From Acuticoccus sp. MNP-M23 (lineage in GTDB: Bacteria > Pseudomonadota > Alphaproteobacteria > Rhizobiales > Amorphaceae): a stretch of 64,000 nucleotides of DNA. The translations under genes were made by a program, and so were the position numbers. This document shows positions 56,660-64,000 of the stretch, in pieces. Within the stretch, counting starts at the first letter, position 1; each line of letters begins with the position of its first letter. Location: assembly GCF_031195445.1 (NCBI RefSeq), contig NZ_CP133480.1, positions 4,456,501 through 4,520,500 of the forward strand, given 5' to 3'. The notes under the pieces are model-generated. The model had not been told where the DNA came from, made no database searches, and worked only from the letters and a program-made list of their open reading frames with translations.

Positions 56660-57753
56660 CGTGCGGGCACCGTGGGGCTCGCAGGCTGGCTCTGCCCGGA
56701 CGGCAGATGCAGATCGCCGTGGCCGGGCTCGGCAAAGTGCGCCTCCACGAATTCCGGATCGACACCGTCCAGCGTGGCCGGCGACCAGCGGGGCGCGTGG
56801 TCCTTGTCGATCAGAACGGCCCTGATCCCCTCATAAAGGTCGTGCCCGTCGATGATCTGCGACACGATGCGAAACTCGGTGCGAATGGCGTCTTCGAACG
56901 GCAGACCTCTGGCGCGGCGGATTTCCTCGAATGTCACGCAAAGGCTGGTGGGTGATTTGGTGCGGATTGTGGCGGCGACCGATTTGGCGAAATCCCTCTC
57001 GGCTTCGGAGAAGGCATTTTCGGTGGCAGCCTTGCCGGTGGCAACATCGTCCAGCGCATCGAGAATGGCGCCAACGCCAGTGCCGCTGAAACAGCGTTCG
57101 ATCACCGCAGCCTGTTGCGGGTCTCGCGGCGCTGTCCGCTCGGGCAGCTCGTCCAGCGCGCGGTCGAGGTCGCGGGCATGGGCGGTGCGGTCGAGCGCAT
57201 CGTCCAGCCGGTCCGACAAGGTCGGGTGCGTGACAAGGCCGAGCGCTGCCGCATCGTCGCGCCCCAGCCGAGCGCCGGCCAGCGCCAGATACATGCCCGC
57301 CTCGCCCGCAAGGGCAGACAGGAGATGGCTCGCCCCAACGTCCGGAAACAGGCCGATCCCCACTTCGGGCATGGAAAAGACGATGTTTTCGGAGGCGATC
57401 CGGTGTGTGCCGTGCATGGAAACGCCAACCCCACCGCCCATGCAGATGCCGTCAATCAGCGCAACATAAGGTTTGGGGAACTGCTTCACCCGCGTGTTCA
57501 TCTGATATTCGGCGGCAAAGAAATCGAGCGCCCCTGCCCGCCGTTGGTGAACATCGCGCACATCGCCGCCAGCGCAGAACGCCTTGCCCTCGGCCCGGAT
57601 CGCAACGCGGTGGATGCGGTCGTCATCGGCCCATTCGTCCAGCGCGTCGCTCATTTCGAGGACCATCGGCTCGGACAGCGCATTCAGGGCCTTGGGGCGC
57701 GACAGGGTGATGAGGCCGGCACGGCCGACCGTCTCGAAGCGGATGTCGCTCAC
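56656..57753 (-). CDS. 3-hydroxyisobutyryl-CoA hydrolase (enoyl-CoA hydratase/isomerase family)
   Basis: It probably releases 3-hydroxyisobutyrate from its CoA ester in valine catabolism. The crotonase fold is clear: GLITLSRPKALNALS, the oxyanion loop FCAGGDVRDV, IDGICMGGGVGVS and FSMPEVGIGLFPDVGAS with the catalytic Glu. With 365 residues it is longer than hydratases (about 260), as HIBCH-type hydrolases are. It is coupled to the isobutyryl-CoA dehydrogenase-like gene (overlap of four bases), which supports the pathway assignment. Together with mmsA at 29 kb these give most of valine degradation. Confidence 0.88.
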   Translation of the reverse strand: MSDIRFETVGRAGLITLSRPKALNALSEPMVLEMSDALDEWADDDRIHRVAIRAEGKAFCAGGDVRDVHQRRAGALDFFAAEYQMNTRVKQFPKPYVALIDGICMGGGVGVSMHGTHRIASENIVFSMPEVGIGLFPDVGASHLLSALAGEAGMYLALAGARLGRDDAAALGLVTHPTLSDRLDDALDRTAHARDLDRALDELPERTAPRDPQQAAVIERCFSGTGVGAILDALDDVATGKAATENAFSEAERDFAKSVAATIRTKSPTSLCVTFEEIRRARGLPFEDAIRTEFRIVSQIIDGHDLYEGIRAVLIDKDHAPRWSPATLDGVDPEFVEAHFAEPGHGDLHLPSGQSQPASPTVPAR

Positions 57754-58898
57754 TGGCTGGACGCCCTGAGGAGGTGGCGGGCGATGATGACGCGCATGAT
57801 CTCGTTGGTGCCTTCCAGAATCTGATGGACGCGAACATCGCGCAGGAGCCGTTCCAGCGGGTAGTCGCGCAGATAGCCGTATCCGCCGTGGATCTGAAGG
57901 GCGGTGTTGACCACCGCAAACCCCGTGTCCGTTGCAAGGCGCTTGGCCATCGCGGCCAGCGGTGTTGCGTCCGGTGTGCGCCGCTCCACGGCCGAGGCCG
58001 CCTTGTGGAGGAGAAGCCGGGCCGCTTCAAGCTCGGTCCTCATATCGGCCAGCTTGAACTGGGTCGCCTGAAAATCGGCAATGGGCCGGCCGAACTGCTG
58101 GCGCCCGCCGGCATAATGTAAGGCATGGTCGAGGGCCGCTGCGCCCGCCCCCAGCGAGCACGCGCCGATATTGATGCGCCCGCCATCCAGCCCCGTCATC
58201 GCAATCTTGAAGCCGTCGCCCTCTTCGCCAAGGCGGTTTTCCGCCGGCACGCGGCATTCATCGAACATCACAGCGGCCGTGGGCTGGGAGTGCCATCCCA
58301 TCTTCTCTTCCTGCGCGCCGAAGGAGAGCCCCTTCGTGCCGGCCTCCACCAGCAGCGCGGTGACGCCGCCGGCGCCCGCGCCGCCGGTGCGCGTCATCAC
58401 CACATAAAGATCGGCCCGCCCGCCGCCGGAAATGAACGCCTTGGCGCCGTCGATCACATAGTCATCGCCATCGCGCCTTGCCCGGGTGGTCAGCGAGGCA
58501 GCGTCGGAGCCTGCGTTCGGCTCGGTCAGACAGTAGGCGGAAAGGCGCTCCATGGTGGCAAGGGCCGGCAGGTGGGCCTCGTGCTGCGCGGGCGTGCCGA
58601 ACCGCTCGATCATTCCCGCCACCATGTTGTGGATGGAAATGTAGGCCGCCGTGGACGGGCAGGCCCGCGAAAGTTCCTCGAACACGATCGCCCCGTCGAG
58701 CCGGGTCAGGCCGGAGCCGCCGTGGGCTTCGCTGACGAACATGGTGGCAAAGCCAAGGGCGGCCGCGTGGCGCAGAACGTCCACCGGAAACGTGCAGTCC
58801 CGGTCCCAGGCGGCGGCGAACGGGGCAATCCGTTCGGCCGCAAAATCGGCCGCCATCGCCTTGATCGCCTGCTGCTCTTCGGTGAACTCGAATTCCAT
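57750..58898 (-). CDS. Acyl-CoA dehydrogenase, isobutyryl-CoA type
   Basis: This 382-residue FAD enzyme oxidises a short branched acyl-CoA, probably isobutyryl-CoA. The fold is standard: FTEEQQAIKAMAADFA, YCLTEPNAGSDAASL, GFKIAMTGLDGGRINIG, the FAD loop QIHGGYGYLRDYPLERLLRD and catalytic Glu in QILEGTNEIMRV. The frame is open to 58982, but the ATG at 58898 has GGAG seven bases upstream. Pairing with the HIBCH-type hydrolase points to valine degradation (inference). Confidence 0.88.
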   Translation of the reverse strand: MEFEFTEEQQAIKAMAADFAAERIAPFAAAWDRDCTFPVDVLRHAAALGFATMFVSEAHGGSGLTRLDGAIVFEELSRACPSTAAYISIHNMVAGMIERFGTPAQHEAHLPALATMERLSAYCLTEPNAGSDAASLTTRARRDGDDYVIDGAKAFISGGGRADLYVVMTRTGGAGAGGVTALLVEAGTKGLSFGAQEEKMGWHSQPTAAVMFDECRVPAENRLGEEGDGFKIAMTGLDGGRINIGACSLGAGAAALDHALHYAGGRQQFGRPIADFQATQFKLADMRTELEAARLLLHKAASAVERRTPDATPLAAMAKRLATDTGFAVVNTALQIHGGYGYLRDYPLERLLRDVRVHQILEGTNEIMRVIIARHLLRASSQ

Positions 58899-59038
58899 CG
58901 CGCTACTCCGCTGGCCGGGACGTTCCATGGCGCAGCCCGCCCCGTCAACTCCCGCCTGTTGCCTGCGGTGCGGCAGATGCATGGACGGGACGGCACGAAT
59001 TATTCTAACGTCAGAAAAACCCTTGGGACGCGCGTATC

Positions 59039-60067
<1,029 letters not shown>

Positions 60068-60071
60068 CACC

Positions 60072-61310
60072 GTGGCCGACAGCGCCCCGGCGGTGACGCT
60101 GGCGACCATTCAGGATGCCGCAGGGCTCTTGGATGGCGTTATCATCCAGACGCCCTGTCTGCCCGCCCCGCGCCTGTCTGCGCTCACGGGCGCCAATGTC
60201 TGGGTGAAGTACGAGAACATGCAGGCGGTGGGCTCGTTCAAGGAGCGCGGCGCCTTCATCAAGCTTGCCTCGCTGACCGCGGCGGAGCGGGACGGCGGGG
60301 TGGCCGCCATGTCGGCCGGCAACCATGCGCAGGCGGTTGCCTACCACGCCACCCGCCTTGGCATCCGCGCCACCATCGTGATGCCGGAACGCACGCCGAT
60401 GGTGAAGGTCTCCGCCACCGAAGCCCATGGCGCGCGGGTGGTTCTGGCAGGCGAGACCATCGCCGAATCGGCCATTCACTGCGCCGAGCTGGTGGCACGG
60501 GACGGTCTGACGCTGATCCACCCCTATGACGACAACGACATCATCCGCGGCCAGGGCACCGTCGGCCTCGAAATGATGGCCGCCGCGCCGGATCTGGACA
60601 TGATAGTGGTGCCCATCGGCGGCGGCGGGCTGATCGCCGGCACCGCCATTGCCGCACAAGGCATCAAGCCCGGCGTGCGGATGATCGGCGTGGAGGCTGC
60701 CCTCTACCCGTCCGCCACTGCCGCGCTGGAGCGGCGCGACGGGCAATGCGGCGGCTCCACCATAGCCGAGGGCATCGCGGTCAAGACCGTGGGCACGCGC
60801 ACCCTTCCCATCATCGACGAGCGCGTGGAACGGATCGTGCTGGTGGACGAGCCGCACCTGGAGCGGGCCGTCAACGCCTACATCACCTTGCAGAAGACCA
60901 TGGCCGAAGGCGCCGGCGCGGCCGGCCTTGCTGCCATGCTGGCGGACCCTTCGTTCTTTGCCGGCCAGAATGTCGGCCTTGTCCTGTGCGGCGGCAACAT
61001 CGACCCGCGCATTCTGGCCTCGATCATGGTACGCGAGCTAGCGCGGCAGGGCCGCATCATTTCGCTGGAGGCCAATTATGCCGATGAGCCCGGCCTTCTG
61101 GCCCGACTCACCACCGCAATCGGAGCCGCCGGCGGCAATATTCTCGACGTTTCGCACAACCGGCTGGACCTCACCCACCTTGCTCGAGAAACCTCGATCC
61201 GCCTCGTCATCGAGACGCGGGACGACAGCCACACTGCCCGCGTGGTTGCCGCTGTGCAGGCGACCGGGCTTGCCGCACGCCTCACGGGCCATGTAGACGG
61301 CGGCTTCTGA
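60072..61310 (+). CDS. ilvA: Threonine ammonia-lyase with ACT domain
   Basis: This PLP enzyme deaminates threonine to 2-oxobutyrate, the first step to isoleucine. The 412-residue protein has the PLP-Lys motif VGSFKERGAF, the phosphate loop MSAGNHAQAV, a PIGGGGLIAG loop and a C-terminal ACT domain (about 335-410, YADEPGLLARLTTAIGAAGG), which may sense an amino acid. The GTG at 60072 is preferred because it follows hemB by five bases and gives the family N-terminus. The single ACT domain is shorter than in the E. coli enzyme. Confidence 0.9.
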   Translation: MADSAPAVTLATIQDAAGLLDGVIIQTPCLPAPRLSALTGANVWVKYENMQAVGSFKERGAFIKLASLTAAERDGGVAAMSAGNHAQAVAYHATRLGIRATIVMPERTPMVKVSATEAHGARVVLAGETIAESAIHCAELVARDGLTLIHPYDDNDIIRGQGTVGLEMMAAAPDLDMIVVPIGGGGLIAGTAIAAQGIKPGVRMIGVEAALYPSATAALERRDGQCGGSTIAEGIAVKTVGTRTLPIIDERVERIVLVDEPHLERAVNAYITLQKTMAEGAGAAGLAAMLADPSFFAGQNVGLVLCGGNIDPRILASIMVRELARQGRIISLEANYADEPGLLARLTTAIGAAGGNILDVSHNRLDLTHLARETSIRLVIETRDDSHTARVVAAVQATGLAARLTGHVDGGF

Positions 61311-61392
61311 TACAAGGCCCAGGCGGGCTATGTCTTTGACAGTGGCATACAGGATCGGCAAGAAACGCCGCCTTACAGAAGGGACACGATCC

Positions 61393-61413
61393 ATGGACCG
61401 AGCCGCCCATTGA
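61393..61413 (+). CDS. Possible six-residue leader peptide of the SLC13 gene
   Basis: ATG at 61393 with AGAAGGGA upstream opens a six-codon frame (MDRAAH) ending TGA at 61411-61413, which overlaps the ATG of the permease gene (TGATG). The permease ATG itself has no ribosome-binding site, so this mini-frame may deliver ribosomes to it by coupling. Confidence 0.35.
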   Translation: MDRAAH

Positions 61414-63215
61414 TGGAAAGCGACCTCGCGATGACGGCGACTCTCGTCATCATCGCCATCTCCACGTTTCTTTACGCCACCGAGCGCTACTCGATCGAAG
61501 CAATCAGCCTCGGCGTGATCGCCTCATACCTCCTCGTCTTCGTGGCCTTCGCCCTGCCGACGCAGGACGGCACGCTGGGGCCTGCAGCAATTCTGGAAGG
61601 CTTCTCCAACCCCGGCCTCATCACCGTGATGGCGCTTCTGGTGGTGGGTCAGGGCCTCTTTCACACCGATGCGCTGGAACGGCCGGCGCTCTACATTGTC
61701 CGCATCAACAGGAAACTGGGGGCCGTCGGGCTGGTCGGCACGTTCCTGATCATCGCGACACTCTCGGCATTCCTGAACAACACACCCGTCGTGGTGATGT
61801 TCATCCCCATCATCGCGTCTCTCGCCCACGCCATGAAAACGCCGTCCGCGCGGGTGATGATGCCGCTGTCGTTCGTCACCATCCTTGGCGGGATGACCAC
61901 GCTGATCGGCTCTTCGACCAACCTTCTGGCCGCCAACGTGGCAAGGCAGGCGGGCGCGGTGGACCTGTCGTTCTTCTCCTTCACGCCGCTGGCGATGATC
62001 CTGGCGTCCGTCGGCCTCGTCTATGTGCTGGGCGTGGTGCCGTTTCTGCTGCGCAAGCGCGAATCCATGGCCGAGGCCATGCAGTCCGGCGCCGGCAAGC
62101 AGTTCATTGCCGAAATTCCGATCCGGGCGGGGCACCCGCTGGTGGGCGCCACCGCCAACGCCGGGATGTTCCCTCAGCTGCGCGACATGACGGTCCGTCT
62201 GGTCCAGCGCGGCGAACGGCCTTTCCTGCCGCCGTTCGAGAACGTCACGCTGCGGCCCGGCGACGTGGTGATCGTTGCGGCAACCCGCACGGCTCTGGAG
62301 CGGGCACTGGCCGGTCACGGCAGCGTGCTGCGCGATGCCGAAGACGACCGGCCGCCCGGCGTCGTCACGCTGGCCGAAGCGCTGGTTGCCCCCGGTTCTC
62401 GCCTGATCGGGCGGACCATTTCGCAATCGGGTCTGCGCGGCGACACGGGCTGCGTCGTCCTTGCCATCGAGCGGCGCTCGCGGATGCCGCGGATGCCACT
62501 TGCCGATATCCGCATGGAGGCCGGCGATGTGCTCCTGTTCGCCGGACCGCGGCGGGGCATCGATGAACTTCGCGGCAACCGCGACATTCTGCTGATCGAC
62601 TGGACCGCGGTCGACATCCCTGCCCGGCAGCGTGCCCCCATAGCGCTGGCCGTGTTCGCCTCGGTGGTGGCGTTGGCGGCGACCGGGCTGGTGCCCATTG
62701 TGGTTGCCTCGCTGATGGGCGCCTTCGCCATGCTGGCCACACGCTGCCTCAACACCCGGCAGGCGGCGCGTGTGATCGACGGCCGCATCGTGATGCTGAT
62801 TGCCTCCGCCATTGCCTCCGCAACGGCGCTTCAGGCGACCGGCGGTGCGGAAATTCTGGCGAACGGGCTCCTCACGGCGCTGGCCGATGCGCCGCCGCCT
62901 GTTGTCATGTCGGCGCTTTTCATCATCATCGCGCTCACCACCAACATCCTGACCAACAATGCCGCGGCGGTGCTGTTCACTCCCATCGCCATCGGCGTTG
63001 CCGCCCGGCTCGGTCTGCCGGCCGAGCCTTTCGTCGTCACGGTGATCCTTGCGGCCAACGCCTCCTTTGCAACACCGGTCGCTTATCAGACCAATCTTCT
63101 GGTCATGGGACCGGGGCATTATCGCTACCGCGACTTTATGGTCGCCGGAGGGCCCCTCGTTTTGCTACTGTGGGGCACATTCTCGCTTGTGGCGCCATGG
63201 TGGTACGGTATTTGA
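61413..63215 (+). CDS. SLC13/DASS-type permease with two TrkA-C (RCK_C) domains
   Basis: This large inner-membrane anion transporter has 600 residues. The first transmembrane half carries the phrases LSAFLNNTPVVVMFIPI and TLIGSSTNLLAA; two RCK_C domains follow in the middle (about 215-300 and 315-400), then a second transmembrane half with TNILTNNAAAVLFTPIAIG and FATPVAYQTNLLVMGPG. The substrate is unknown (dicarboxylate, sulfate or other anion). The ATG at 61413 lacks its own ribosome-binding site and overlaps the mini-frame stop. Confidence 0.88.
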   Translation: MESDLAMTATLVIIAISTFLYATERYSIEAISLGVIASYLLVFVAFALPTQDGTLGPAAILEGFSNPGLITVMALLVVGQGLFHTDALERPALYIVRINRKLGAVGLVGTFLIIATLSAFLNNTPVVVMFIPIIASLAHAMKTPSARVMMPLSFVTILGGMTTLIGSSTNLLAANVARQAGAVDLSFFSFTPLAMILASVGLVYVLGVVPFLLRKRESMAEAMQSGAGKQFIAEIPIRAGHPLVGATANAGMFPQLRDMTVRLVQRGERPFLPPFENVTLRPGDVVIVAATRTALERALAGHGSVLRDAEDDRPPGVVTLAEALVAPGSRLIGRTISQSGLRGDTGCVVLAIERRSRMPRMPLADIRMEAGDVLLFAGPRRGIDELRGNRDILLIDWTAVDIPARQRAPIALAVFASVVALAATGLVPIVVASLMGAFAMLATRCLNTRQAARVIDGRIVMLIASAIASATALQATGGAEILANGLLTALADAPPPVVMSALFIIIALTTNILTNNAAAVLFTPIAIGVAARLGLPAEPFVVTVILAANASFATPVAYQTNLLVMGPGHYRYRDFMVAGGPLVLLLWGTFSLVAPWWYGI

Positions 63216-63266
63216 TGTGGTCAGGTTGATCGCAGGTCGAAACAGAGAGGGAGCTGAGCGGATTGG

Positions 63267-64000
63267 ATGATGAAATCTGAACACCGCTTCGCCAATGGCT
63301 CGAATCTCGATGCGTCGGCCGACCCAACCGCCGGTGACGATGCGCGGGAGACCGCCGCCGTCAGCCTGGACAAGCCGCCGCGGCAGCGCCGCCGCGTCAC
63401 CGTCCGCCGGTTGACCGAGCACCCGCAATTCTACCTGACATCCCCGTCCCAGTGCCCCTACCTTCCCGGACGGCTCGAGCGCAAAGTCTTCACGCATCTT
63501 GTGGGTGAGCGCGCCGAAGGCCTGAACGACGTTCTGACCCAAGGCGGCTTCCGCCGCAGCCAGAACATCGCCTACCGGCCGGCGTGCGATGGGTGCCGGG
63601 CATGCGTTTCGGTCCGCGTTGTGGTGGACGAGTTCGACTGGACCCGGTCGCTGAAACGGGTGGTGAAGACCAACAATCACATCGAGCGGATCGAGCGCCC
63701 GGCCCTCCCCTCGTCCGAACAATACGCCGTGTTTCGCGCCTATCTCGACACGCGCCACGCCGAAGGCGGCATGGCCGACATGACCGTGCTCGACTATGCG
63801 ATGATGGTCGAGGACACCCACGTCGATACCCGCGTCTTCGAGTACCGGGCACCAGGCACGGGGCACAACCGCGGTGCGCTGCTGGGCTGTGCGCTGACCG
63901 ACGTTCTGTCCGACGGGCTGTCGATGGTCTACTCGTTCTACGAGCCGGACGAGGTGGCAACCTCCCTCGGCACCTTCATGATTCTCGACCACGTGGCGCG
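63267..64000 (+). CDS. bpt: Aspartate/glutamate leucyltransferase (runs off right edge)
   Basis: This enzyme adds leucine to N-terminal Asp or Glu, marking proteins for ClpAP in the N-end rule pathway. About 244 residues are present and the C-terminus lies beyond the window. Motifs are [46 protein letters not shown] and [15 protein letters not shown], all typical of Bpt/ATE proteins. The first 40 residues are a weakly conserved extension. ATG at 63267 or 63270 both possible. It follows the SLC13-type permease by 51 bases. Confidence 0.92.
   Translation, partial: MMKSEHRFANGSNLDASADPTAGDDARETAAVSLDKPPRQRRRVTVRRLTEHPQFYLTSPSQCPYLPGRLERKVFTHLVGERAEGLNDVLTQGGFRRSQNIAYRPACDGCRACVSVRVVVDEFDWTRSLKRVVKTNNHIERIERPALPSSEQYAVFRAYLDTRHAEGGMADMTVLDYAMMVEDTHVDTRVFEYRAPGTGHNRGALLGCALTDVLSDGLSMVYSFYEPDEVATSLGTFMILDHVA

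Overview
The window is a 64 kb stretch of a GC-rich alphaproteobacterial chromosome. It most resembles the order Hyphomicrobiales (Rhizobiales). The signs are a fused trpE(G) anthranilate synthase, a lysC-ptsP pair, a dgt-argS pair, a Mur/Fur-type regulator without the second CxxC motif, and an FeS-type photolyase next to a DUF2256 gene. I cannot place it below order. Everything here was read by eye from the sequence and translations; no database search was run.

Layout. 1-5.7 kb: argS (cut by the left edge), dgt, erpA, xth, a small region with an unusually perfect Shine-Dalgarno/anti-16S sequence, and a CSS/EAL c-di-GMP phosphodiesterase. 5.7-9.5 kb: thiC behind a TPP riboswitch, and a DUF2256 gene overlapping a photolyase gene. 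9.6-14.5 kb: a guanine-nucleotide/rRNA-modification operon guaB-DUF2306-rsmB-like-guaA. 14.6-18 kb: an MFS exporter converging on rlmE-ppx. 18-23 kb: a yhaO/yhaN (SbcD/SbcC-like) pair and tRNA-Val(CAC). 23-28.2 kb: acyl-CoA synthetase, acyl-CoA dehydrogenase, GST, aldo/keto reductase and a ClpP-family protein. 28.3-35.7 kb: yciB, a monooxygenase-fold protein, mmsA, azlCD, a carbamoyl-amidohydrolase, an amidase and ubiG. 35.7-40 kb: lysC and ptsP.

40-47.3 kb is accessory in character. It holds the remains of a sugar-binding protein gene, an ECF sigma/anti-sigma pair, an XRE regulator, small orphan proteins, and a compact locus with a BTAD/SARP-type regulator, an NHLP-type (nitrile-hydratase-like leader) peptide and a divergent stand-alone YcaO enzyme. 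Several stretches here are visibly AT-richer than the surroundings. This is the best candidate in the window for an undescribed system: a minimal ribosomally made, modified peptide (RiPP) pathway.

47.3-64 kb returns to housekeeping and metabolism. It contains trpE(G), a sulfotransferase-like gene, a secreted small protein whose start codon sits in a perfect hairpin, a phytase-like esterase, fur/mur, bioY, a trpF-like gene, a 137-bp palindromic repeat element, and a valine-catabolism pair (hydroxyisobutyryl-CoA hydrolase and isobutyryl-CoA dehydrogenase type) that complements mmsA at 29-31 kb. hemB, ilvA, an SLC13-type permease and bpt (cut by the right edge) complete it.
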